Of a stretch of 64,000 bases of DNA, positions 34,987-43,344 are shown piece by piece (the first letter of the stretch is position 1; each line of letters starts with the position of its first letter). Source of the DNA: JBCBWG01 sp964579305 (GTDB lineage Bacteria; Pseudomonadota; Alphaproteobacteria; Rhizobiales; Hyphomicrobiaceae). The position numbers were made by a program, and so were the translations under genes. The notes below the pieces were generated by a model. The model saw only the letters and a list, made by a program, of their open reading frames with translations. It made no database searches and was not told the DNA's origin. Location of the stretch: contig CAZOGY010000002.1 of assembly GCA_964579305.1 (NCBI GenBank), positions 1-64,000 on the forward strand, written 5' to 3'.

Positions 34987-35439
34987 TCAGGCGTCTGGTT
35001 CGACGATCAGCGCAGTGCCGCGTGACCCCGTGACTTTTGCGCTGGTCCCCGCTGACATTTCCGGGCCCTCGGCAATCCACAGCGTGTCACCAACTTTGAC
35101 GCGCCCACGGCCATCGACGATGGCATCCACCACGACAACGCGGCGACCCACATACTGCGCGCCACGCACATTCAAATTGGGTGCGTCGGAATTGCCAGCG
35201 ATCGCCAGCGAGTAGCGCCGAAGGACGAACACGGCAGCAACTGAAATAATTGCAAAAACGATGAGCTGCACTTGCCACGGCATCGGAATAAGGATCGCGA
35301 TGGCACCAACACAGGTTGCAGCCGCGCCAAACCAGACGAAGTGGACGCCTGGCAGGGCGACTTCGAGCAAGAACAGGATCAAGGCCGCGATGAACCAGTT
35401 CCATGGTCCGAGCTGGTAGAAGAACTCCGGGATCGACAC
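34987..35439 (-). CDS. NfeD-family membrane protein (short form)
   Basis: 150 aa from GTG 35439, with GAAGGA nine bases upstream. Hydrophobic segments at about 10-70 (WFIAALILFLLEVALPG, WFGAAATCVGAIAILI, LIVFAIISVAAVFVL) precede a C-terminal OB-fold domain (GRRVVVVDAIVDGRGRVKVG to GTSAKVTGSRG). This short NfeD type is usually paired with an SPFH/stomatin protein, and that gene (35685-36758) is 245 bp upstream on the same strand. The pair is thought to organise membrane microdomains or quality control. Confidence 0.9.
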   Translation of the reverse strand: MSIPEFFYQLGPWNWFIAALILFLLEVALPGVHFVWFGAAATCVGAIAILIPMPWQVQLIVFAIISVAAVFVLRRYSLAIAGNSDAPNLNVRGAQYVGRRVVVVDAIVDGRGRVKVGDTLWIAEGPEMSAGTSAKVTGSRGTALIVEPDA

Positions 35440-35684
35440 GGCGAATTTTCCTTCACAATTGCGAACCGATGACCGGCTTTCCCGCAGGCATGCCAAGTCG
35501 TCAACGTCTCAGAAACCAAACGCCAGCCTTGATCAATTGGCGTTGGACTTGGCGTGTGGGTGCACGTCTTGCGCGGCGGCCTGTCAGCGGCACGCGATTT
35601 CGACCCAGATGGCAATGCTGACCACGTTCGGCGCAGGACAGCATGCCACGGGCGAGAACCCGTCGCGCGGGTCTGAGTGCTCTT

Positions 35685-36758
35685 TTAAGCCTCGTCGTCC
35701 TGCGACCAGGGACGCTGTTGCATTGCAGAGGCCGTTGGCGCAACGCGCGGGGCCGCACCAGCCGGGTTGCCGTTGACGCCACGCTGGCTTGTCGAAACCG
35801 ATGTTCCGCGGCCGTGAGCACCGTTACCGCCGCTGCCGCCTTTGCCGAATGCGTCGCCCGTGATTTCAGCGAGGCCAGCGATCGAGCCGATCACCGATGA
35901 AGCCTCAAGCGGCATCATGATGACTTTCTGGTTCGGCGCCTTTGCCAGGGCCTCCAGAGCTTTCACGTAGTTGTTGGCGACAAAGTAGTTGATCGCCTGG
36001 ACGTTGCCGTCGGCGATCGCGGACGACACCATCTGGGTTGCTTTGGCCTCGGCTTCGGCCGAACGCTCGCGCGCCTCGGCATCTTTCCACGCGGCTTCGC
36101 GGCGACCCTCGGCTTCCAGAACAACGGCCTGTTTCTCGCCCTCCGCTTTCAAGATGGCGGCCTCGCGCCGGCCCTGCGCTTCCAGAACCAGGGCGCGTTT
36201 TTCGCGCTCGGCCTTCATCTGGCGGGCCATGGAGTCGACGAGATCGCGTGGCGGGTCGATATCCTTGATTTCGATCCGGGTGACCTTGACGCCCCAGCTC
36301 TCGGTCGCAGCGTCGACGACGTGGAGCAGCTCGGCGTTGATCTTGTCACGGTTCGACAAAAGCTCGTCGAGGTCCATGGAACCCATCACGGTCCGGATAT
36401 TGGTCATCGTGAGGTTGATGATCGACGGCTCAAGCATGTCGACTTCGTAGGCCGCGCGTGCTGCATCGAGGACCTGAAAGAAAGTGACCCCATCAACACG
36501 GACCATGGCGTTGTCGCGGGTAATGATTTCCTGACCCGGAATATCCAACACCTGTTCTTTCATGTTGATGCGGTGGGCCACCCGCTCCATTACCGGTGTC
36601 AGAATATGCAGACCTGGCACCAGGGTCTTGGTGTAGCGGCCGAAGCGTTCAACGGTGAAGTTTGAGCCTTGCGGTACGATTTTCACGGTCGACCACAGCA
36701 TTGCTCCGGCAAACGCGATCAGAATAATTCCCAAGACACCAAGATTGGTCAGTTCCAT
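35685..36758 (-). CDS. SPFH/Band 7 domain protein (stomatin/QmcA-like)
   Basis: 357 aa. ATG 36758 has GGGAGA upstream; the longer frame lacks a site. One N-terminal TM helix (LGVLGIILIAFAGAML) is followed by the SPFH domain: VPQGSNFTVERFGRYTKTL, LDIPGQEIITRDNAMVRVDG split here as LDIPGQEIITRDN, then IRTVMGSMDLDELLSNRD and GVKVTRIEIKDIDPP. A long Glu/Ala/Arg coiled coil (about 190-260) follows, then a Gly/Ser/Asn-rich tail. Such proteins assemble as membrane-bound oligomers that hold proteases or NfeD proteins, and its NfeD partner lies directly downstream. Confidence 0.93.
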   Translation of the reverse strand: MELTNLGVLGIILIAFAGAMLWSTVKIVPQGSNFTVERFGRYTKTLVPGLHILTPVMERVAHRINMKEQVLDIPGQEIITRDNAMVRVDGVTFFQVLDAARAAYEVDMLEPSIINLTMTNIRTVMGSMDLDELLSNRDKINAELLHVVDAATESWGVKVTRIEIKDIDPPRDLVDSMARQMKAEREKRALVLEAQGRREAAILKAEGEKQAVVLEAEGRREAAWKDAEARERSAEAEAKATQMVSSAIADGNVQAINYFVANNYVKALEALAKAPNQKVIMMPLEASSVIGSIAGLAEITGDAFGKGGSGGNGAHGRGTSVSTSQRGVNGNPAGAAPRVAPTASAMQQRPWSQDDEA

Positions 36759-37069
36759 TGGAAGATCTCCCGTAGCCGCGAGCCATGCCGCCCACGTTTC
36801 CAGCAATGAAACTACGATGAGAGGCCGAAAAGAAGGTAAAGCGCGAGGAATTCAGGCAATTTTGTGCATTCCCGGCACCGGCCACAGCCCCGGCGAGCCG
36901 GGTTACAACAGTGGAAATTACTTAATTGAGATAGAAAAACAGGTCAGAGGTTTAGGATATTTTTACGTTTCGAGCTTGGCCGGTTAAATTATCGAGGATT
37001 TCGGGGCGGCAGCGACAATCGCCTTTGCGCCCCGAAATCTCGCAGCAGCCTGCAACTATGCACGCCGGA
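36759..37069. other. intergenic region between ferrochelatase and the SPFH gene
   Basis: 311 bp without a gene. It holds the SPFH promoter, with an AT-rich stretch near 36900-36990 (TTACTTAATTGAGATAG, TTTAGGATATTTTTACG), and the hairpin at 36993-37042 at the hemH end. Confidence 0.5.
36993..37042 (-). terminator. long hairpin downstream of hemH
   Basis: CGAGGATTTCGGGGCG (36993-37008) pairs with CGCCCCGAAATCTCG (37028-37042) with one bulged base and a 19-nt loop. It begins 28 bp after the hemH stop. On the minus strand the hairpin is followed by ATAATTTAA rather than a pure T-run, so it is a probable but imperfect terminator. Confidence 0.6.
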
Positions 37070-38158
37070 TTACAGCCAGCCTTGCAGCTCCCGGCGGACC
37101 AAATGGTCGATCAACTGGACGCCGAGATCGCTGTCGTTGAGACACGGAATGTGCGTGAAGTGCTCGCCACCGTGTTCTTCGAACTCTTCCTTTGCTTCAC
37201 CCGCGATCTCTTCAAGCGTTTCCAAACAATCTGACACGAAGCCCGGATTGAAGACCGCAATGCGCTTGACGCCGCGCTCGGCCAACGCAACCACCGTTTT
37301 GTCGGTGTAGGGCTGCAGCCACTCTTCGGGCCCAAACCGCGACTGGAAGGTCGTGACCAACCGGTCCTCGCTCAATCCCATATGCTCGCGCAGAAGCCGC
37401 GTCGTCTTGTGGCAGTGGCAGTGATACGGATCGCCTTTTTTGAAATAGCTTTGCGGGATGCCGTGGTATGAGGCGATGATCTTTTCCGGTTCCCAATCAA
37501 GCGTTGAAAGGTGGCGATCGATCGAGGTCGCAAGCGCTTCGATATAGGCAGGGTCATCGTGATAGGGGGGCACCGTGCGAACAGCCGGCTGCCAGCGCAT
37601 TTTCATCAGCGCTTCAAACGCCTTGTCGTTCACGGTCGCCGTCGTGGTCGCAGAATATTGCGGATAGAGCGGGAACCAAACGATCCGCTCACAGCCGGCG
37701 TCTTTGAGCGCCTGCAACCGATCAGGGATCGACGGCTGCCCGTAGCGCATGGCCCAATCGACCACGATGCGATCATCATCGGAAAAGGTTTCGGCAACCT
37801 TTTCTGACTGGTTGCGCGAATATGTGCGCAGGAAGCTTTCGTCTTTTTCGTTATTCCAGATCTCAGCGTAAGCTTCGCCAACGCGCTGTGGGCGCCGGTT
37901 CAGCACGATGCCGAACAGGATTGGGTACCAGATGGCTTTGGGCCATTCGATCACGCGTTTATCGGTCAGGAACTCTGCCAGATACCGACGCATGGACCAG
38001 TAGTCGGTGCCGTCCGGTGTCCCGAGATTGACGAGCAGGACGCCGATTTTGCCCGTTTTGACCTGCGGGTGATCGACCGGCCAATGGCGCGGATCGGCCT
38101 GGCGCACGGAATCCGTCATGCGCGTCCGGAATTCGCTCGTCGTTGGAATTTCGTTCAT
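37070..38158 (-). CDS. hemH: ferrochelatase
   Basis: 362 aa from ATG 38158, preceded by GGGGAGA. Family blocks are clear: KIGVLLVNLGTPDGTDY, RRYLAEFLTDKRVIEWP, FPLYPQYSATTTATV, the iron-site His232 in IASYHGIPQSYFKKGDPY (shown as ASYHGIPQSY), TFQSRFGPEEWLQPYT, and NPGFVSDCLETLEEI with the conserved Glu. It inserts Fe2+ into protoporphyrin IX as the last step of haem synthesis, at the inner face of the membrane. Length and motifs are normal. It is monocistronic by context. Confidence 0.97.
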   Translation of the reverse strand: MNEIPTTSEFRTRMTDSVRQADPRHWPVDHPQVKTGKIGVLLVNLGTPDGTDYWSMRRYLAEFLTDKRVIEWPKAIWYPILFGIVLNRRPQRVGEAYAEIWNNEKDESFLRTYSRNQSEKVAETFSDDDRIVVDWAMRYGQPSIPDRLQALKDAGCERIVWFPLYPQYSATTTATVNDKAFEALMKMRWQPAVRTVPPYHDDPAYIEALATSIDRHLSTLDWEPEKIIASYHGIPQSYFKKGDPYHCHCHKTTRLLREHMGLSEDRLVTTFQSRFGPEEWLQPYTDKTVVALAERGVKRIAVFNPGFVSDCLETLEEIAGEAKEEFEEHGGEHFTHIPCLNDSDLGVQLIDHLVRRELQGWL

Positions 38159-38308
38159 TCAACTCTCCCCTGACCGCGTAGGGAACGGCTCTTGTCGTCT
38201 GGCGGATCTTTTTCAGTCCACCGCGCTTGCGCCCTCAGCACGCTGCTTTCGTCTACACACTCAACGTCGGTAGGGGCATGGTATCAATCGACGCGGCAAA
38301 TCGACCTG

Positions 38309-39319
38309 TCAGCTCTGGTTGATCGCCGCCTTGCGCTGATCGACGATTTCCGCGCTTTCGCGCCCCTTCACCAAAAGATCCGAAGTTGCGGTTTGACCCA
38401 TTGGGCTTTGCCGGGCGACCGCAAGCCAGCGCCCAACCAACTTACGCATTGCCGATGGCGGAAGGGCAAACAGCCGCTCGCCGTCTTCAAGGCCCTCGGC
38501 GCGGGCCGCCGCCTGCATCGTCCGGGCGGCCGCGATGAGCCGCTTCGCGTCGGCCCGTTTCATCCCGTGGCCAGCAAAGGCTTCGCACACGGCGATAAAG
38601 ACGCTGAGATCATGATCGAAACCGATCGATTGCGAAATCGCGCGGGCGGTCTCGACGCGCACAGCCATCTCATCGGGCCAGATCGCGCTCAAGAGGGCGC
38701 AATGACGCCAGTGGGCCTGGACAGCCTTGCGCCAGTCATGCACGACCTCGTCATCGCTTGTTTGCCGGGCGGCCCGTAGGCCCTTGCGTGCCTCGCGATA
38801 GGCCTGAAGAAAGCCAGCGATGACATGCCGGTCCCGCAAGCCGTCAAAATCTATGTCACCCAGGGCCGCCTTGGCCTCATTGATGGCCGAGCGAACCGCT
38901 GATGGATCGGGCCCGGAAGCATCCAGGGGAACAGGGACTGAGATTGCGGACGCGGCGTCGTTGTCACGCGCGGCCAGCAACTGCCGCAATTGCGTAACGG
39001 CAGGATCGTTGGTCAAGCCGGAGGTGTGGGCAACGGAATCAATGGTCGCGCTGAGAACCGCGCGGTCGCGGGCGGCAGCCAGGCTGCGGCCGATATCTCG
39101 AAAGCGCCGGTTCTCGGTTTTGGCCACCTTCGCCTTCAAACCCGGTGCAATCAGCCGGATCAAGGCGCGCAAACGCTTGCATGCCTTGCGCGCGCCATGG
39201 ACGGCGACGTCGAAATCTCCAGTCTTGCGAAAACGGCGCTCGGTCTGACGAAGCTGGGCGCCCCAAGTCTCGCGAACGGCATCAGCCAAGCTCCGATCGA
39301 GCGGTAGGACGAACGACAC
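38309..39319 (-). CDS. CHAD-domain protein
   Basis: 336 aa. The start is placed at GTG 39319 because GGAGG lies seven bases upstream, inside the last codons of thiE; a TTG at 39325 overlaps the thiE stop and is too close to that SD. The sequence is helical and rich in Arg, Ala and His, with FDVAVHGARKACKRLRALIRL and VVHDWRKAVQAHWRHCALL as the two CHAD repeats carrying conserved His/Arg/Lys. CHAD domains bind inorganic polyphosphate through basic patches. No CYTH domain is fused. Only two bases separate it from thiE, so it is co-translated with a thiamine gene. Confidence 0.85.
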   Translation of the reverse strand: MSFVLPLDRSLADAVRETWGAQLRQTERRFRKTGDFDVAVHGARKACKRLRALIRLIAPGLKAKVAKTENRRFRDIGRSLAAARDRAVLSATIDSVAHTSGLTNDPAVTQLRQLLAARDNDAASAISVPVPLDASGPDPSAVRSAINEAKAALGDIDFDGLRDRHVIAGFLQAYREARKGLRAARQTSDDEVVHDWRKAVQAHWRHCALLSAIWPDEMAVRVETARAISQSIGFDHDLSVFIAVCEAFAGHGMKRADAKRLIAAARTMQAAARAEGLEDGERLFALPPSAMRKLVGRWLAVARQSPMGQTATSDLLVKGRESAEIVDQRKAAINQS

Positions 39320-39321
39320 TC

Positions 39322-39978
39322 TCAAGCCTCCGTATGGGTTGCGCGCAGCAAGCGGGCCTCACCAGCCCAATCAAGCCATTGCCGCACGCGGGCTTCGGGA
39401 TCGGCATGCGTCAGAAAATCGGTGATTACAGCGACGCTGTCGGCGCCGGCTGCAATGACGCCAGGTGCACGCTCCACCGTTATGCCCGCGATCCCGACGA
39501 GCGGCAGGCTGCCAATCCGCTGCTTCCACTCGGTCACGCGATGCAGGCCTTGCGGTGCCCATTTCATGACCTTGAGTTTGGTCTCGTAGACCGGACCAAG
39601 CGCCACGTAGTCAGGCGCGTTGGCCAGAGCGACTGCCAGTTCATCATCACAATGCGTGGAGATGCCAAGCTTCAAGCCCGCATTCGCGATCGCGGCACGG
39701 TCGGCACCGGCGAGATCTTCTTGTCCGAGGTGGATGTAGTTGGCGCCGGCATCGATGGCGGCTTGCCATTCGTCATTGACGATGAGTTGGCAGTCGTGGT
39801 CCGCGCAGACTTTCAGACTTTCGGAAATTTCACGGGCCACGGTTTCTCGCGGCGCATCCTTGATGCGCAGCTGGATCGTGCGTACGCCGAGCGGAACAAG
39901 CCGCCGCAACCAGGCCAAGTCTGGAACGATCGGGTAGAAAATGTCGGGCTGGGAAACGGTATGCGGGTGTGCGGGCAT
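39322..39978 (-). CDS. thiE: thiamine phosphate synthase
   Basis: 218 aa from ATG 39978 (GAGAAAG upstream). The TIM-barrel motifs are VRTIQLRIKDAP, LIVNDEWQAAIDAGANYIHLGQEDL (IVNDE and GANYIHLGQEDL), LGISTHCDDELAVAL, PDYVALGPVYETKLK, and VGIAGIT. Enzymes of this family join HMP-PP and thiazole phosphate to give thiamine phosphate. The usual NDR.D.A segment reads NDEWQAA and the THS segment reads THC, small departures seen in some ThiE homologues. It lies 37 bp after thiG on the same strand. Confidence 0.92.
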   Translation of the reverse strand: MPAHPHTVSQPDIFYPIVPDLAWLRRLVPLGVRTIQLRIKDAPRETVAREISESLKVCADHDCQLIVNDEWQAAIDAGANYIHLGQEDLAGADRAAIANAGLKLGISTHCDDELAVALANAPDYVALGPVYETKLKVMKWAPQGLHRVTEWKQRIGSLPLVGIAGITVERAPGVIAAGADSVAVITDFLTHADPEARVRQWLDWAGEARLLRATHTEA

Positions 39979-40015
39979 TCGGCTTTCTCAAAAAGTTTCA
40001 GCGGTTGGAACGCCG

Positions 40016-40864
40016 TCAACGCGTGCGATTGGGCTCATCGAAGTCAAAAAACGGCGTTCCGGCAACCGGTGTCGATGGCGCCGCCATATCACGTGGCTCC
40101 ATCAGTCCAGCGCGCCATGCTTTGCGACCGGCGATGGTCGCTTCCGCAAAGGCTTCAGCCATCAAGGCCGGGTCCGCCGCCTTGGCGACTGCCGTGTTCA
40201 GCAAGACCGCATCAAAGCCCATTTCCATGGCCTGGGCGGCTTGGGATGGCGCACCAATACCGGCGTCGATGATCAAGGGCGTGTTCGGAAAATAGTTTCG
40301 CATTGTCTTGAGGGCTTGCGGGTTGGCAAGGCCGCGCCCGGTGCCGATCGGCGCGCCCCATGGCATCAACAGCTCGCAGCCCGCAGCAAGAAGTCGTTCC
40401 GCAACGCCCAAATCTTCCGTCGTGTATGGAAACACCTCAAATCCCTGCCGGGCCAGTTCTCGCGCAGCCTCGACCAGGCCGAACACATCGGGTTGCAAGG
40501 TGTCGTCGTTGGCAATCACCTCAAGTTTGATCCAGGCGGTATCAAAGATTTCGCGAGCCATCTGGGCGGTTGTGATTGCTTCCTTGGCTGTGCGGCAGCC
40601 GGCCGTGTTGGGAAGCACCGCGACGTCCCAGCTTGAGACGAGTTGCCAAAAGCCTTCGCCGCTGCGCTCGTTTGCGCCCTCACGGCGCAGCGAAACGGTC
40701 ACGATGGATGTCTGGGCGCGTCGCACCGCCTCAGCAAGGCATGCCGGTGAAGGATATTGCGCCGTGCCAAGCAAGAGGCGCGAGGTCACCGGCGTGCCGT
40801 AGAGCCGGAGCTGATCCGGTATCGCGTGCGCGTCTTGATCCGGCGCGGTCGCATGATCCTGCAT
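40016..40864 (-). CDS. thiG: thiazole synthase
   Basis: 282 aa from ATG 40864, seven bases after CAGGAG. The N-terminal 20 residues are a variable leader. Core motifs are SRLLLGTAQYPSP, IVTVSLRR, LPNTAGCRTAKEAI, the Schiff-base Lys113 in WIKLEVIAND, LMPWGAPIGTGRGL, and IIDAGIGAPSQAAQAMEMG, the last shown as IIDAGIGAPSQA and MGFDAVLLNTAVA. ThiG builds the thiazole ring from deoxyxylulose phosphate, dehydroglycine and ThiS-thiocarboxylate. The sulfur carrier thiS is 182 bp upstream and thiE follows downstream. Confidence 0.95.
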   Translation of the reverse strand: MQDHATAPDQDAHAIPDQLRLYGTPVTSRLLLGTAQYPSPACLAEAVRRAQTSIVTVSLRREGANERSGEGFWQLVSSWDVAVLPNTAGCRTAKEAITTAQMAREIFDTAWIKLEVIANDDTLQPDVFGLVEAARELARQGFEVFPYTTEDLGVAERLLAAGCELLMPWGAPIGTGRGLANPQALKTMRNYFPNTPLIIDAGIGAPSQAAQAMEMGFDAVLLNTAVAKAADPALMAEAFAEATIAGRKAWRAGLMEPRDMAAPSTPVAGTPFFDFDEPNRTR

Positions 40865-41046
40865 TTGCACACTCCTGTGCGCCTTGATGGCGAGACTACT
40901 CAATTTTCAGGCTTCCAGCCGGCCTCGTTTGAGAACGGCAACGGCGGTGAGACAACGGCGTCAACGCGGGCGTGTTTGCTTGGACGACAGCTCTCCCGCG
41001 ACAACGCGGCTGGACATTGCCCGCCCGAACATCATGCGCTGTGACA

Positions 41047-41244
41047 TCACCCGCCCTGCCGTGGAGCCACGATCTCAAGCCGCGCACCGGCGCCGACCTG
41101 ACGCTCAGCGCGATCGGCGACTGGAACAAATTCGCCATCAACCGCCGTGGCCACCTTTGTTTCACCGTACCCCAGCTCAACGAGGATCGCAGCAAGTGTG
41201 GCTGCCTTCACGGATCGAGCCTGTCCGTTGACGATGATTTCCAC
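41047..41244 (-). CDS. thiS: sulfur carrier protein ThiS
   Basis: 65 aa from GTG 41244, five bases after GGAGG. The beta-grasp sequence has VEIIVNGQARS, LAAILVELGYG, VATAVDGEFVP, and the essential C-terminal Gly-Gly (VAPRQGG), which is thiocarboxylated to donate sulfur to ThiG. The size is normal for ThiS. A longer in-frame ORF upstream is not conserved. No ThiO-type glycine oxidase gene is found in this cluster, so dehydroglycine must come from a gene elsewhere. Confidence 0.92.
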   Translation of the reverse strand: MEIIVNGQARSVKAATLAAILVELGYGETKVATAVDGEFVPVADRAERQVGAGARLEIVAPRQGG

Positions 41245-41404
41245 CGGATCCTCCGTTGCGTGGCGCAGGTGATCAGGCGCACTGAGCGGACGGCCGCCAA
41301 CTGCGCGTTCTGCGCGGCACTGGTCACGCGCAATTCTTGCATATGGGCACTTGTGATCTTTGCGGCAAATTCGTCGGTGATCGGCGCCGTCACGCAGAGG
41401 CGCC

Positions 41405-42349
41405 TTAGTGCACGACCGGTCCTTTGAGAAGCTGCTGGCGGTCGGCGGAATCGATCCCAACTTGAAAGGAGCGTCCATCGCGCAGAACGGTCAGGTCAAT
41501 CCGGGTCCCTGCTGGGCCGGCATCCCAGACCGTTCTGAAGAAGTCAGCCAACGTCTCAACTTCTGTTTCGCCGACGCTGAGGATGAAATCGCCTGATGCA
41601 AGCCCGCAGTCGTGCGCCGGGCCGCCTTCCGCCGTTCCAATCACAACGACCTGTCCATCGACCTCGGTTGCGTAAAGCCCGAGCCAAGGGCGCGGTGTGC
41701 GGTTTGCGCGGCCGATGGATTTCAGATCGCCCAGAATGGGTTTGAGCAAATCGATCGGCACAACCATGTTGAGACTTGCCTTGCGGCCGTTCACTTCCGC
41801 GTCCTGGATTTGAAGAGAGCCAATCCCAACGAGATCTCCAGACGCATCGATCACGGCGGTGCCGCCCCAGTTTGGGTGGGCTGGAGACGTGAAGAGCGCA
41901 TCGTCCAGGACGTATTCCCAATAGCCGGCGAACTCCTGACGCGCGACGATGCGGGCTGCGATCGCCGATGATCCACCGCCAGAACCGGCAACGACCACCG
42001 CATCGCCGACTTCCACCGACGATGACGCACCGATCGTCAACGGCGTGGTCTGTACGCGACCGAGAACCTGGATCAGCCCAAAACCCGTTGGCTGATCATA
42101 ACCGAGGACGTGTCCGCCAACGACAGTGCCGTCGTTGAACGTGATCCAGATCGTCTGGGCTTCCGTGACCAGATACCCAATCGTCAGGATCAAGCCGTCG
42201 TCGATCAAAACCCCATGCCCAGCCCGTTCGGTCCCCAACACCTCGGCCGTGAGCGCGTCCGCCGGGACCAGTGCGCGCAGCGACACCACCGCGTCGAGGG
42301 CATCATCGAGATCAAACGCGTAATCACCTTGCTCAGGGCGCACGGACAC
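41405..42349 (-). CDS. degenerate S1C (DegP/HtrA-like) protease with PDZ domain
   Basis: 314 aa from GTG 42349; GTG 42343 and TTG 42427 are alternatives, and no start has a good SD. A chymotrypsin-fold half is recognisable by GHGVLIDDGLILTIGYLV, FGLIQV, and HPNWGGTAVIDASGDLVGIGS split here as HPNWGGTAV and LVGIGS. Where active HtrA proteins have His (TNNHVV), Asp (TDLAL) and Ser (GNSGGP), this protein has Leu (TIGYLV), Gly (TGFGL) and Trp (PNWGGT). All three catalytic residues appear lost. The C-terminal PDZ domain is intact (PWLGLYATEVDGQ to DFILSVGETEVETL). No signal peptide is seen. A binding or regulatory role is more likely than proteolysis. Confidence 0.8.
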   Translation of the reverse strand: MSVRPEQGDYAFDLDDALDAVVSLRALVPADALTAEVLGTERAGHGVLIDDGLILTIGYLVTEAQTIWITFNDGTVVGGHVLGYDQPTGFGLIQVLGRVQTTPLTIGASSSVEVGDAVVVAGSGGGSSAIAARIVARQEFAGYWEYVLDDALFTSPAHPNWGGTAVIDASGDLVGIGSLQIQDAEVNGRKASLNMVVPIDLLKPILGDLKSIGRANRTPRPWLGLYATEVDGQVVVIGTAEGGPAHDCGLASGDFILSVGETEVETLADFFRTVWDAGPAGTRIDLTVLRDGRSFQVGIDSADRQQLLKGPVVH

Positions 42350-42448
42350 GATCCGGTTGGTTGAGTTGCTTGATCGTCGTCGCGATCGGTTTGCGGCGAA
42401 CTTGCCACATGCTGCAGCGTCACACAAACGCGACGTTGCGTTGTAGCA

Positions 42449-43204
42449 TCATGCCGGAATGCGTGAGCCATCCCACGCAAACACATGGCCGCTATCGTCT
42501 GCGCCAAGGCCCGCGATCACGCGCCAGAGGTTGTCGGCGGCGACGTCAGGGGTGACGACTTGGCCGGGTTTCGTGCTGGACTGAAACGGTTTTGACAGAC
42601 CGGTGTCGACGGTGCCCGGATGCAGCCCAACGGCAATTGTGTTGGATCGCTTGCGACGCAGTTCGATCGCCAGGTTCCGAATAATCATATTCAGCGCGGA
42701 CTTTGAGGCGCGATAACCATACCAGCCGCCAATCCGATTGTCCGATATTGAGCCTACGCGCGCCGACAATGCCGCGAAGATACCTTGTTTGTCTTTCGGC
42801 ATGAGCGGCAGAAAATGCTTGGCGACCAGGGCCGGACCGATGGTGTTGATGGCGAACGAGCGCGCCAGGTCCTCCGCATCAAGTTGGCGCCAGTCCTTCT
42901 CTGGCTGAAACGTCTCGCCTTCGTGCAGCAGACCCGTTGCGACGATGACCACATCGAGCGGACCGGCAGTTTCGAGCGCCTTGGCAGCAGCTTCGATGGT
43001 CGCCTCATCATTGAGGTCGATTGGAACGTGACGGCAGTTTTCCGGCAGAGTAGCAGGCGCAGATCGCGATAGTGCAAAGGTTTGAGAAACGGAGGGCTCA
43101 GACGCCGCGCGGTTCACTAATGCATGGCCGATGCCCCCTGTTGCTCCGACAATGGCAACTTTCAGATCGGCACTTGGCGATGCTTGCATGTTTTGAACTT
43201 TCAT
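42449..43204 (-). CDS. SDR oxidoreductase (CsgA/C-factor-like)
   Basis: 251 aa; the start could be ATG 43204 or ATG 43189, and neither has a strong SD. The Rossmann motif VAIVGATGGIGHAL (about 16-29) binds NAD(P). VIVATGLLHEG, FAINTIGPALVAKHF and the catalytic Ser and YRASK set (SARVGSISDN, then WYGYRASKSALNM) are all present. HPGTVDTGLSKPF is typical of the C-factor-like branch, members of which often lie beside photolyase genes. The substrate is unknown. It is divergent from the photolyase gene with 140 bp between them. Confidence 0.9.
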   Translation of the reverse strand: MKVQNMQASPSADLKVAIVGATGGIGHALVNRAASEPSVSQTFALSRSAPATLPENCRHVPIDLNDEATIEAAAKALETAGPLDVVIVATGLLHEGETFQPEKDWRQLDAEDLARSFAINTIGPALVAKHFLPLMPKDKQGIFAALSARVGSISDNRIGGWYGYRASKSALNMIIRNLAIELRRKRSNTIAVGLHPGTVDTGLSKPFQSSTKPGQVVTPDVAADNLWRVIAGLGADDSGHVFAWDGSRIPA

Positions 43205-43344
43205 TTTCGGCGCGCGCGCCGGCTTGGCGGGTGATTTTGCTGCGTCGCAGCCGCGCGGGCCGACGGTGTGTCATCGCCTCGCCTGCGTCGCACGTACTGG
43301 AGATACGCTCCGTTCTCGCAACCACGTCGCACTTTTGATCCCTC

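Noticed and set aside
41208..41393. 61-aa minus-strand ORF overlapping thiS
   Set aside because: It overlaps thiS out of frame, has no ribosome-binding site and no recognisable sequence.
40865..41404. TPP riboswitch upstream of thiS or thiG
   Set aside because: Reading both gaps on the minus strand, I found neither the CTGAGA element nor the second conserved core, so none is reported.
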